Positions 1 through 7,992 of a DNA stretch of 16,335 bases are shown piece by piece. Made by a program: the position numbers and the translations under genes. Every line of letters begins with the position of its first letter. Positions within the stretch are counted from its first letter, which is position 1. The notes beneath the pieces are model-generated. The model did no database searches. It saw only the letters and a list, made by a program, of their open reading frames with translations, and was not told the origin of the DNA. Origin of the DNA: an uncultured Lachnospiraceae bacterium (GTDB lineage: Bacteria; Bacillota; Clostridia; Lachnospirales; Lachnospiraceae); assembly GCA_910583965.1 (NCBI GenBank), contig CAJUAE010000080.1:1-16335 (forward strand). Reading direction: 5' to 3'.

Positions 1-28
1 CTGCTTTTTATTCGGGTATATTCGATAC

Positions 29-244
29 CTATAAGCCTTTTCCACTGTCTTCACCCCACTTTCTTTTCTGCTTTTGAAGATATTCTCTAATTTGTTCTTC
101 TGTATTTTCTGATACAATCGCTACAAAATAACTGGGTGTTATCACCTCTTGATTATAATAACATATATACATTGCAGAATCGAGTATTTTCAATATATTA
201 TAGTATATTTTTGATTTGACATACTCCAATAAAAAGCTACTCAA
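29..244 (-). pseudogene. IS200/IS605 TnpA (Y1 transposase) C-terminal remnant
   Basis: The last 30 or so residues of this 71-residue frame (motifs SYFVAIVSENTEEQ and IREYLQKQ) resemble the C-terminal helix of IS200/IS605 TnpA transposases, where a Tyr followed by a Gln four residues on lies on the catalytic helix. Family members are about 130-150 residues, so most of the protein, including the HUH metal-binding motif, is missing. The N-terminal 40 residues do not look like TnpA and are probably unrelated upstream sequence. No ribosome site precedes the ATG. It is best read as a dead insertion-sequence scrap at the edge of the window. The rest of the element could lie beyond position 1, where a tnpB would be expected if anything survives. 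Recognition is from memory of the family, so moderate confidence. Confidence 0.45.
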
Positions 245-250
245 AAACTG

Positions 251-400
251 CTATCTTATACTCCAATTCGTGTGAATTACAACTTTTGATGTACATGCTG
301 GCTTTGCCACCATCCACCAAGTCCATGGTTCAGGTGTAAAAAGTAATAAACTGTAATGTTCAAATTTCAATTTACCAAATTTACATTTACAATATCTCAT
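251..400 (-). CDS. Possible small ORF, 49 aa, unknown
   Basis: An ATG-to-TAG frame of 49 codons that is cysteine-poor, with a basic start (MRYCKCKFGKLK) and a tryptophan-rich centre (PEPWTWWM). I do not recognise it. No Shine-Dalgarno sequence precedes the ATG, although AT-rich promoter-like sequence lies upstream on this strand. It lies between a transposase remnant and the divergent lipoprotein promoter and overlaps that promoter. It may be the tail of a decayed gene or simply chance. Confidence 0.15.
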   Translation of the reverse strand: MRYCKCKFGKLKFEHYSLLLFTPEPWTWWMVAKPACTSKVVIHTNWSIR

Positions 401-414
401 TGGTATTATATAAT
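386..414 (+). promoter_or_regulatory. Probable sigma-A promoter of the SH3 lipoprotein gene
   Basis: TTTACA (386-391), a 17-base spacer and a perfect TATAAT (409-414). Transcription would begin near 421, leaving a leader of about 100 bases before the AAGGAGG ribosome site at 511-517. No other strong promoter is visible before the gene. Confidence 0.55.
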
Positions 415-523
415 AAAGAAAATAACTTCATTGTAAGTGTGTGAATTGGTTACACGTTCGCATCATACACTCCAACAAAAATGCAGATGGTATTTATAAA
501 TTCATACAACAAGGAGGGATCAT

Positions 524-1975
524 ATGGCAAAAAACAGAAAAAAATAATAACAACCCTTTTCTCTATTAGTGTTATATTTCTTCTTTCTGCCTGTCAGACT
601 AACACTGAAAAAAAATCTTCCTAGCGAAACATCTTCCATAGAACAAATCACAACAGAACAGACTTCTATGAATATTTCCGACTCTATTGAACAGATTACT
701 ATGTATGCTGGCCCTGGTACAGATTATCTTTCTCTTGGAACGATTGATAAAAATATTATTGAAAAAGCAATTAAAATTGAATCCGATTGGGTGGAAATTG
801 AATACGAAGAAAAAAGAGGATATGTCTCGCAAAAAGATGTTCCAGAATTGTGCACAGATGATATTATTCGTCTTGTCGATACAGTCGAAGAAGACCCCCA
901 ATCCTATCCAGTTTATGAAAAAATTAATACAAAAATAACTTTGTTTAATGAAACTATGGTATATAACCATCCTCATAAAAATAACTCCTCTGAACTCGTA
1001 GATGCTGGCGAAACTGTCACAATCATTTTTCCAGAAATGTCTCCAATTGATATGTGTGTACAAATTGAACTTGACCAGAATGGCACGAAAAAACGATGTT
1101 ATGCGTCTGTGTTAGAATTGCTGTCAATGAAGCATCCACTGCTTAATTTCGACAGTGTAAAAGAGACAAATGCCATTCTTTCCTATGATGGTACTGATTA
1201 TTACTCCTCCTCTGGAGAAGCTGATAATACACCAGATAATTGGAAAAAAACAAAGGAAATTTCAATTGATAAAACCAATTTCCATACACCTATAAGCATT
1301 ACTTCCATTGTAAAAAGTTACAATAGAAATGATATAGCAACGACCGGAAAATTTGGATTAAGTATCCCCGAAGATTTACAATTAAAAAATGCTTCCGCTA
1401 AAAATGCAATCCCGTCGAACATGGAAAAAATTATTGAATATTTGTTTGAATATAAACTTCCTTTAACTCAGGGTTCAGAAAATGACCTAAATCTTACGGT
1501 TGAACTGCAAACATATCAAAATGAAAACAAAATTGTCTTAAAAGCTGGAGAAACAATAGAATCATTTTTTGAACCAAAGACAATTTTGTTGAGAGAACGT
1601 ATCGCTGAACAAATGAAATTAACTGCTGATGAAGCTGCAAAAGAAGAAGATACTCTGTTAAAATCAATGTATCCTCGTTTGCAACAAGACGAAACTTATC
1701 ATATGGAAATAACTTTTTCTGATGAATATACTGAGACGGATAAAGGTTATTATTTAGTGATTGACAAAGAACTTCATATATATGCGCTTCCAATTATTTA
1801 TGGTGCAACATCCTTGAGCATCCATTCTGGAGAAACCTATGGTAAATATGCTACATATGGTGGAAATGCCACGTGGGATTTCGCAACATGTATGATGCAA
1901 CTTGATGATGAAAGTGCTACTTTAATTCTAAAACTTCTAGCGGAAAACGGATTTGAAATACAAGGATTTGAGTAG
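524..1975 (+). pseudogene. SH3-domain lipoprotein gene with two compensating poly-A frameshifts
   Basis: An ideal start, AAGGAGG six bases before ATG 524, reads MAKNRKK and then hits TAA at 545 after a run of seven A. One base over, the frame reads a lipoprotein signal (hydrophobic TLFSISVIF, lipobox LSAC with Cys at 592-594) and then stops at 622. After a run of eight A (608-615) the original frame reopens and continues uninterrupted to 1975. Adding one A to the first run and removing one from the second restores a 483-residue lipoprotein. The restored protein has a bacterial SH3 domain around residues 55-107 (motif YAGPGTDY), probably a second SH3-like segment to about 185, then a C-terminal region I do not recognise. 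It would be anchored to the outer face of the membrane and may bind cell wall. A 439-codon frame staying open past the signal argues for recent breakage, slippage or an assembly error rather than old decay. It is a single-gene unit with its own promoter and terminator. Confidence 0.75.
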
Positions 1976-2005
1976 TGGGAAATCTTTCCCACTACTTATT
2001 TTTTT
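1971..2005 (+). terminator. Rho-independent terminator of the lipoprotein gene
   Basis: AGTAGTGGGAAA (1971-1982) pairs perfectly with TTTCCCACTACT (1985-1996), followed by TATTTTTTT. The stem starts inside the stop codon region of the gene. The minus strand has no U-run after the stem, so it acts only on the plus strand. Confidence 0.9.
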
Positions 2006-2150
2006 CGTTCAAATATTGCACTAATTTCCATCTTATCTATATTCCCTGCGCATCCACCCTAGAATATGTCACATAGATACGACAAACCGGTTCCACAAAC
2101 GCGCTGTCAACACATAATTTCTTTGCAATCTATTCTATTTTATATTCTGC

Positions 2151-2354
2151 TCACATTTCCCAAATGATTTCTTCTACAGTTATTTTCAGGTTTCCTTCTT
2201 TAACTTTCAAAAATAATTCACTCCCTTCATTTTTCTCTGTCAACCCTACTTTTATAACCTGACAACTACCACTTTCCTCCGCAATTTCCAGAATTGCCAT
2301 TGTCGCTGGCAATCGAAATCGTCTTGGCTCACAATTATAGGCAAAACTAGAAAT
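2151..2354 (-). pseudogene. Decayed gene fragment downstream of vanT, unknown
   Basis: A frame open from 2354 to a TGA at 2151 (67 codons) reads like real protein, for example PATMAILEIAEESGS and KVKEGNLKITVEEIIWEM. If it starts at the ATG at 2300 it gives 49 residues, but that ATG has no ribosome site and the sense-like text begins before it (residues NCEPRRFRLP). The same frame continues beyond the TGA: a TAG follows six codons later, then 31 codons of protein-like text (including FVEPVCRIYVTYSRVD), then another TAG near 2038. This is the pattern of a gene eroded by point stops. It lies just after vanT on the same strand and may once have been the next gene of the operon. I cannot name the family. 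A chance ORF is possible but the composition argues against it. Confidence 0.35.
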
Positions 2355-2401
2355 TCATTCCATAAATTTGTTATAGCGAGAAATAAAACAAAATGCAAGA
2401 A

Positions 2402-4567
2402 CTACGTTTCAACTTCCACTACTCGTACTCTTGTTCCTATACGGCTTAAAAGCTCATTGGTAATACTCTCTGCATTTTCTGCCAAGGTCGACGCATCAAT
2501 TTCCTTTTCACTGTCTCTGCCAATCAGCGTTGCAGTCATATTTATAGAAACATTAGAGAGTTCTGTGATATCTACCGCAAATTGATCCATACAAATTCTT
2601 CCAACGATTGGTGCTGGTTCCCCATTAATAAGCACATATTGTTCTTTTCCAGACAACACTCTTGGAAATCCATCTGCATAACCAATCGACAATATGGCAA
2701 TACGACTATCCTTATCTGCCACAAAAGTCCTGCCATAACCTACACTATCTCCTTCTCTCACTTGCCGAATCAACACAATACGTGCTTTAAGTGCAAGCAC
2801 TGGTTTTAAATCAAGTTGCAATTTTGTCTGTATATTTGGCGTACTCAACACGCCGTACATAGAAATGCCTGTCCTAATATAATTACATTTGAGTTCTGGA
2901 TAATTTAATAGTCCATAACTACTTTGAATATGAATTTTTGGAATGTGTATTCCTTGTTTTTTCAATCTGTTTATAACTTTATAGAATATTGCTATCTGTC
3001 GCCGCGTAAAAAGTACATCTTCTTGAGCAAGACTATCTGCCACACACAAATACGTAAAAATACCCGTTATCATAAGAGATTCCATAAAAAATACGTTGAA
3101 AATATTACGCATTTCTTTTCCTGCACTTTTATCCGTACACACATCAAATCCCAATCGATGCATTCCAGTATCTAATTTAATATGTACCTTAACCTTACAT
3201 CTTTGTGTATTTAACCTATATGCATAGTCATAATCAATTAGTGTCTGCGTCAAATTATACTTTTGAAGTGCTCTTGCCTGCTCCGGTGGTGTATATCCCA
3301 ATATTAAAATTTCTCCTCGAATACCATATTTGCGCAGTGCAATACCCTCGTCTATTGTCGCTACTGCAAATGCCCTAACGCCAATTTTATCCAAATGCGT
3401 TGCAATCTCATACATTCCATGTCCATATGCCTGCGCTTTTACAACCGCCATCAACTCGCATTTAGATGGCATTTTTTCACGCAATACCTTTACATTGTGC
3501 GTCAAATTTTTCAAATTAATTTCAATATAAGCTCTCATTTCTGTGTCCTGTTTTTTCTTTTTGCCACGAAACTGTCTCCACAGCACCACTACCGCTACGC
3601 TAAAAAACATTGACACCACCACAACTAGAAAAAAATGTACTGCACTGTTCTCCACAAAAAGTGTCTGCATATGCAATACTTTTGCAGCAAACCGGATAAA
3701 TACAATGATCATTGGGTGTATGATATAAACCAAAAGTGAGACATCTCGCATCCAAGCATAACGTCTTCCTTGAAAATATAACAATGCTTGAAACAAAAAG
3801 TACATACATGGCACCAGAAAAAAATACATACTGTCATGACGCTGCAAACCAAACTGATGTAAAATAACCCCCTCTACCAGCATAAATGACATCATGAAAA
3901 CAAACAATATCCATGCGATTGTATGGCTAAAACGAATCTTGTTATCTGCAATCCATCCACCCATCAAGAAAAAGATTGGAGCGAAAAATATACCATTTCT
4001 AGTATAGTCTAACTCTTGAAATAAAAGTGTATAAAAACCTTCCAAAATAACATTTTTTTCACTTAATCCATAATAACTATCCCCAAATAAACCGATAAAA
4101 TAAAGTACTGCCGCAACAAAAAATGCCCCACAATATCCCAATCTTCTCACCAGATACCACGCAAATACTCCACCGATCAGTGATGCAGGCAAATACCATA
4201 AATGATATAATGTCCCATCAAATATAATATCCTGAATTATATTTGGCAGTAAATTTTCTGTCTGAAAATATTCATTATATATATTAATAGGAATGTAAAG
4301 TACAATCGTCACACTGTAAATCGATGCTGTTTTTTTGACAAATATTTTCAATTTTTTTGTACTATATTGGTATCTGGAAATCAAAAAGAACCCTGATGTC
4401 ATAAAAAAGAATGGAACTGCTATGCGGGCAATCACGCGTGTTAAGATAAAATCTGCCCACGCGTTGTAAGAGCAAAACGGCGATGTGTGAATCGCAATAA
4501 TAAAAATCGCCGCAATCACGCGAAATATATCAATTCCTATGTAATTTTTGTTCGCTGTCTTCATCAT
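2402..4567 (-). CDS. vanT: VanT-type membrane-bound serine/alanine racemase
   Basis: A 721-residue two-domain protein. Residues 8-335 are an acyltransferase-3-like membrane domain with about ten hydrophobic helices (starting GIDIFRVIAAIFIIAIHTSP), thought in VanT proteins to serve L-Ser uptake. Residues 345-721 are a PLP-dependent alanine-racemase fold: PLP lysine K377 in AVVKAQAYGHG, TGISMYG at 566-572, SIGYADG with Tyr630, and CMDQF at 659-663. Where alanine racemases have an active-site Tyr (IxYE), this protein has Asn704 in SITNELLSR, the substitution described as the mark of VanT serine racemases. The protein should convert L-Ser to D-Ser for the ligase encoded just upstream (83-base gap, no terminator seen). 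Two adjacent ATG codons are available. The second sits about six bases after AGAAGG and is the likelier start. The gene is intact, with family-typical length. Confidence 0.93.
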   Translation of the reverse strand: MMKTANKNYIGIDIFRVIAAIFIIAIHTSPFCSYNAWADFILTRVIARIAVPFFFMTSGFFLISRYQYSTKKLKIFVKKTASIYSVTIVLYIPINIYNEYFQTENLLPNIIQDIIFDGTLYHLWYLPASLIGGVFAWYLVRRLGYCGAFFVAAVLYFIGLFGDSYYGLSEKNVILEGFYTLLFQELDYTRNGIFFAPIFFLMGGWIADNKIRFSHTIAWILFVFMMSFMLVEGVILHQFGLQRHDSMYFFLVPCMYFLFQALLYFQGRRYAWMRDVSLLVYIIHPMIIVFIRFAAKVLHMQTLFVENSAVHFFLVVVVSMFFSVAVVVLWRQFRGKKKKQDTEMRAYIEINLKNLTHNVKVLREKMPSKCELMAVVKAQAYGHGMYEIATHLDKIGVRAFAVATIDEGIALRKYGIRGEILILGYTPPEQARALQKYNLTQTLIDYDYAYRLNTQRCKVKVHIKLDTGMHRLGFDVCTDKSAGKEMRNIFNVFFMESLMITGIFTYLCVADSLAQEDVLFTRRQIAIFYKVINRLKKQGIHIPKIHIQSSYGLLNYPELKCNYIRTGISMYGVLSTPNIQTKLQLDLKPVLALKARIVLIRQVREGDSVGYGRTFVADKDSRIAILSIGYADGFPRVLSGKEQYVLINGEPAPIVGRICMDQFAVDITELSNVSINMTATLIGRDSEKEIDASTLAENAESITNELLSRIGTRVRVVEVET

Positions 4568-4649
4568 TTGCCTTCTTTCTATATTGGCAGGAAAATAGAT
4601 TGAAAATCGTACCGCGGAATCTTAAATCAAGATGGGTGAAATTTCAATT

Positions 4650-5726
4650 TTACTCGAATACCTGTTCAATAATTCTGTTCACAATCTTAGTAAAACCATA
4701 CCCTGCTGCCCGCATCATTCCTGGATAACGGCTATGTTCCGTAAAACCTGGTATTGTGTTGACTTCATTAAAAACAATCTCTCCCTCTGGTGTCAGAAAC
4801 ATATCTACCCTTGCAAATCCTGCACAGTCTAATACTCGATAAATTCGCTTTGCTATTTCTTTAATCTCTTGTGCCTTTTCTGCCGGAATCCTAGCAGGAA
4901 CATAAATTGCCGAAGTCTTTAGTGTATATTTCTCTGTAAAATCAAAAAATCCCTCACTATTATTTGCTTCATTTAGTTCAATTTCATCAATTTCTCCAAC
5001 AATCAAACTGTCGTATCCACATACAGCACACCCCACTTCAAAACCGTCAATCGCTTCCTCCAAAATAACACGATTGTCGTATTTAAATGCACTTGCAATG
5101 GCTAGTGTTAGCTGTTCCATATCAATCACTTTTGTAATACCAAAGGAAGAACCTGCCTTAACAGGTTTTACAAATACTGGTAATCCAATATTTTTTACAA
5201 AATCACAAGCCTTATTAACCGCAGTATTGTCCATTAATACCATACCATGTGGTACGCGTATACCCGACAATTCCACCAGTCGATGTGCTCTATCCTTGTC
5301 CATACATAGTGACGAAGATAGTGTCCCACAACCGATCAGCGGAATCCCTGCAAGTTCCACAATACCCTGAACTGTTCCATCCTCCCCATTTCTCCCATGC
5401 AACACCGGAAAAACAGCATCTATTGGAATAGATTCTATTTTTATTTCATTATTTTTCTCATATAATACTATTAATCGATGCCAAGTTCTATCTGGTGAAA
5501 GTACCACAGGCACACAATCCATCTCATTATACCAAGTATCCTTTTGAATCTTATCTATTTCCCCCGAAAAATAAAACCAATTCCCTTCTTGTGTGATACC
5601 AACTGTCACTGGATTGTATTTTTGCCTGTCTATATTACAAATCACTGCATACGCAGACTGCAAAGAAACTGCATACTCTGAAGATGCACCACCAAAAATA
5701 ATTACAATATTTTTTACATTTCCCAT
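4650..5726 (-). CDS. vanG: VanG-type D-Ala-D-Ser ligase
   Basis: 358 residues, an ATP-grasp ligase of the D-Ala-D-X family. The start at 5726 (MGNVKNIVIIFGGASSEY) is chosen because the family begins there and AGGGGAG lies eight bases upstream. The frame is open a further 62 codons but those do not resemble protein. Family motifs in order: FGGASSEYAVSLQSA near the start, PVLHGRNGEDGTVQG, LCMDKDRAHRLVELSGI, PVFVKPVKAGSSFGI, the specificity loop FFDFTEKYTLKTSAIYVPA, and the ATP/Mg site MFLTPEGEIVFNEVNTIPGF. The EKYTLK loop matches D-Ser-specific ligases (VanG, VanC, VanE) rather than D-lactate ligases of VanA/B. The product D-Ala-D-Ser would replace D-Ala-D-Ala in peptidoglycan precursors and weaken vancomycin binding. 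vanT follows in the same transcript. No vanXY gene lies between them, unlike the described vanG operons. Confidence 0.93.
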   Translation of the reverse strand: MGNVKNIVIIFGGASSEYAVSLQSAYAVICNIDRQKYNPVTVGITQEGNWFYFSGEIDKIQKDTWYNEMDCVPVVLSPDRTWHRLIVLYEKNNEIKIESIPIDAVFPVLHGRNGEDGTVQGIVELAGIPLIGCGTLSSSLCMDKDRAHRLVELSGIRVPHGMVLMDNTAVNKACDFVKNIGLPVFVKPVKAGSSFGITKVIDMEQLTLAIASAFKYDNRVILEEAIDGFEVGCAVCGYDSLIVGEIDEIELNEANNSEGFFDFTEKYTLKTSAIYVPARIPAEKAQEIKEIAKRIYRVLDCAGFARVDMFLTPEGEIVFNEVNTIPGFTEHSRYPGMMRAAGYGFTKIVNRIIEQVFE

Positions 5727-5780
5727 TTTTATCTCTCCCCTATTTATAAGTTTTATCTGTATCTTGCCTTTTGCATCCAT

Positions 5781-5809
5781 ATTATAACATTCTACATGTA
5801 TACACCTTA
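5781..5809 (-). promoter_or_regulatory. Candidate vanG-vanT promoter with poor -35
   Basis: On the minus strand a perfect TATAAT (5786..5781) stands 17 bases after TAAGGT (5809..5804), which is a poor -35 box. Transcription would start near 5774, about 48 bases before the vanG ATG. A good -10 with a weak -35 is what an activator-dependent promoter looks like, fitting control by VanR. The VanR site itself cannot be identified by eye. Confidence 0.45.
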
Positions 5810-5841
5810 GCGACTTATCTCTTTTATGCAGGTCTGTACAC

Positions 5842-5901
5842 TCGAATAGGGAAGGTTTATCTTCTTCTACTCGTGCGCCGGGCACTCGTCGATTTCTGCT
5901 G
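5842..5901 (-). repeat. Structured direct repeat, proximal copy
   Basis: About 58 bases that align with 5930-5987 at most positions. On the minus strand it contains CGAGTAG...CTATTCG (5873..5843), a hairpin with an inner GAAG/CTTC pairing, preceded by GCCCGGCGCA. Arms differ from those of the other copy but still pair, with G-U or compensating changes. It lies between the vanS terminator and the vanG promoter. Confidence 0.6.
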
Positions 5902-5929
5902 ACAAATTTCACTTAAGTGCTCTATACAA

Positions 5930-6012
5930 TCGAGTAGAAAAGTTTACTTCCCCTACTCGCGCACCGGACGCAGGCAGCTTTCGCTGCATACTTCCTCTCT
6001 GCGTTCGTGTGC
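5930..6012 (-). repeat. Structured direct repeat, distal copy with long stem
   Basis: The second copy of the repeat, 88 bases from the first. On the minus strand GCACACGAACGCAG (6012..5999) pairs with CTGCGTCCGGTGCGC (5973..5959) apart from one bulged C. Inside is a smaller hairpin GCAGC-GAAA-GCTGC (5987..5974) closed by a GNRA tetraloop, and directly after comes CGAGTAG...CTACTCG (5959..5931). This is too ordered for chance. It could be a dispersed palindromic repeat, a small structured RNA or a regulatory site. It matches no riboswitch class I know. Confidence 0.6.
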
Positions 6013-6013
6013 A

Positions 6014-6060
6014 TAAAAAGAAACCTGTCTTGATATTCAAATTGTATCAAAACAGGTTTC
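6014..6060 (-). terminator. Rho-independent terminator after vanS
   Basis: GAAACCTGT (6060..6052 read on the minus strand) pairs with ACAGGTTTC (6028..6020), with an inner TTGATA/TATCAA stem, and is followed by CTTTTTAT. It separates the sel1-vanR-vanS transcript from vanG-vanT, which therefore needs its own promoter. Confidence 0.8.
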
Positions 6061-6131
6061 TCAATATTTTTCATTTTCCTATCACTTCTATAAAATTTTT
6101 CTTCCAAAAATCTTACATTTTTCTTACAATT

Positions 6132-7304
6132 TTAATCTATGGGAAGTATTACAATAAAAATTGTATTCTCGTTTGCACTTGCTGCTGTAATTGTTCCTCC
6201 ATGCAACTCCACAATTTCCTTTGCAATAGCAAGTCCCAGTCCCGCGCCACCAGTCACTGAGGAACGTGCTGCATCCACTCTGTAAAATTGCTCGAAAATA
6301 TGTTCCAGCTTGTCTTGTGGAATCGTTTTTCCTTGATTTTTGAGCATAACTTTTATCTGGTTTCCTTCTGTCTGTGCATACAAAGAAATTTCTGTTCCCG
6401 CATAACTATAGCTCACTGCATTTCGTATTAGATTATCAAAGGCACGTGCCAGCTTGTCTACGTCCCCCACCAGTGTAATATCTGGCATAATATCTAACTT
6501 CCATTCCAGATCCCTCTCCGCCAAAATGGGACAAAACTCACTTGTAAGCTGTTCCAGCATACGACTGAGATAAATTCGCTCTTTATCAAGAGTCAGTGTT
6601 GTTAAATTAAAACGTGTAATATCAAAAAACTCGTTGATTAACTCCTCTAACCGTTCTGCTTTTTCTAGCGCAATATCTGTATAACGACAACGTAGCTCCT
6701 GTGAAATCTGCGGTTCATCTCGAAGTAATGTCAAATATCCTATAACACTTGTAAGTGGCGTCTTAAGATCATGTGCTAAATAGACAATCAAATCATTTTT
6801 GCGCTGCTCAGCAAGCTGCGCTTCATTCTTACGCTTTTCTAACATATGTTTAATAGAATTAATTTTTCGCTCTGTCGCAGCAAGTTCGTGTGAAAGAATA
6901 ACATCACCCATATTTTCTGTAACCAGAGTATCAATACCACGATTAATTTCCTTAAAATATTTAACAAAACTGTTAAGATAAATCATTTGAGCAATCATAA
7001 AAAGAAGCAAAATGCCACCTATAAAATACCATTCCATGTAATTTCGCACCACACGTTGATATGTCTCTAATGCTCTTTGATATGCATCCTTTTGTCCAAT
7101 ATAAATAAAACGGCGCAGGAATTCCACTACAAAGTCTGCAAATCGTCCAAAAAAGACAAAATCATATAATGCGTAGATACCAACAATAGAAAGAACCATT
7201 GCGATAACTGAAACCAAGAAAAGTTTTGTTTTTAGTTGTTGGTAGCTATTATCTTTCTTTTTTTTCGTTTTAATCCATCTTGTAAACCGAAACTGCCTAC
7301 TCAA
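6132..7304 (-). CDS. vanS: VanS-type sensor histidine kinase
   Basis: 390 residues. Two membrane helices (about 28-51 and 92-112) enclose a short outside loop of about 40 residues, followed by a HAMP-like linker and coiled coil to about 170. The H-box AHDLKTPLTSVIGY puts the phosphorylated His at 178. The N-box FDNLIRNAVSYS has Asn295, the F-box is FEQFYRVD, and the G2 box GGAGLGLAIAKEIVELHGG is intact. The G1 box reads NQGKTIP rather than DxG, which is seen in other kinases of this type. It should autophosphorylate in response to a cell-wall signal and pass phosphate to VanR. The start is TTG at 7304, inside the end of vanR (8-base overlap), with GGAGTGGGG just upstream, so the two are translationally coupled. 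A terminator follows the gene. Confidence 0.9.
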   Translation of the reverse strand: MSRQFRFTRWIKTKKKKDNSYQQLKTKLFLVSVIAMVLSIVGIYALYDFVFFGRFADFVVEFLRRFIYIGQKDAYQRALETYQRVVRNYMEWYFIGGILLLFMIAQMIYLNSFVKYFKEINRGIDTLVTENMGDVILSHELAATERKINSIKHMLEKRKNEAQLAEQRKNDLIVYLAHDLKTPLTSVIGYLTLLRDEPQISQELRCRYTDIALEKAERLEELINEFFDITRFNLTTLTLDKERIYLSRMLEQLTSEFCPILAERDLEWKLDIMPDITLVGDVDKLARAFDNLIRNAVSYSYAGTEISLYAQTEGNQIKVMLKNQGKTIPQDKLEHIFEQFYRVDAARSSVTGGAGLGLAIAKEIVELHGGTITAASANENTIFIVILPID

Positions 7305-7992
7305 TCGTATACCCCACTCCCCAGATTGTTTTAATATATTTGGGACGTCGCGCAGGCTCTTTCATTTTCTCGCGCAACCTTGCAATGTGTGTCATAACTG
7401 TATTATTACTGTCAAAATACTTTTCACCCCAAACTGCCTCAAACAATTCCTCCGAAGATACAACTATACCACGCCTGTTGCACAGATACCACAGAATTTC
7501 AAATTCAATTAGTGTTAATGTCAAACTTTTTCCGTTTAACATACATTTATGATTCTCTTTAGAAATATGTAAGCCTCTAATATCCATCTCTTTCTGTGTA
7601 AATGTTGTACCCTTTCCAATATTATATCTAGTATAGCGTCGTAGTTGTGTTTTGACCCTTGCTACCACTTCTAGCGGATTAAATGGTTTTGTAATATAAT
7701 CATCAGCACCGAGCGTCAAACCCATAATCTTATCCCCATCCTCAACCTTTGCTGTAAGCATAATAACTGGATAAAAAAATTTTTCTCGGATTTTCTGACA
7801 AATATGATACCCATCAATATCTGGCAGCATAATATCCAATAGTGCCAAATCAAGCTCGTTTTCTTCAATACATTCCAACGCATCTGTACCATTATAAAAT
7901 TTATAAACCAGGTATCCATCATTTATTAGATATACTTCTATTAAATCAGCAATTTCTTTCTCATCATCAACCACTAAAATCCTAGCACTCAT
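7297..7992 (-). CDS. vanR: VanR-type OmpR/PhoB response regulator
   Basis: 231 residues from the ATG at 7992 (MSARILVVDDEKEIADLIEV). The frame is open to an earlier ATG at 8004, but the inner start matches where VanR proteins begin and forms an ATGA overlap with the stop of the upstream Sel1 gene, implying coupled translation. The receiver domain holds acidic pair D9/D10, phosphoacceptor Asp53 in LLDIMLPD, Thr in MLTAK and Lys in YITKPF. The C-terminal winged helix ends GVGYTIE, typical of the OmpR family. It is expected to bind DNA and activate the vanG-vanT promoter, possibly also the promoter at 8940-8969. The gene is intact and is followed by vanS with an 8-base overlap. Confidence 0.92.
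   Translation of the reverse strand: MSARILVVDDEKEIADLIEVYLINDGYLVYKFYNGTDALECIEENELDLALLDIMLPDIDGYHICQKIREKFFYPVIMLTAKVEDGDKIMGLTLGADDYITKPFNPLEVVARVKTQLRRYTRYNIGKGTTFTQKEMDIRGLHISKENHKCMLNGKSLTLTLIEFEILWYLCNRRGIVVSSEELFEAVWGEKYFDSNNTVMTHIARLREKMKEPARRPKYIKTIWGVGYTIE

Noticed and set aside
599..1063. 154-codon minus ORF
   Set aside because: Antisense shadow of the lipoprotein gene, with phenylalanine/asparagine-rich nonsense text.
5727..5912. 62-codon upstream extension of the vanG frame
   Set aside because: It covers the vanG promoter and part of the structured repeat, does not match the family N-terminus, and a good ribosome site precedes the ATG at 5726.
5922..6107. 61-codon minus ORF between vanS and vanG
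   Set aside because: It spans the vanS terminator and the structured repeat and has no ribosome site.
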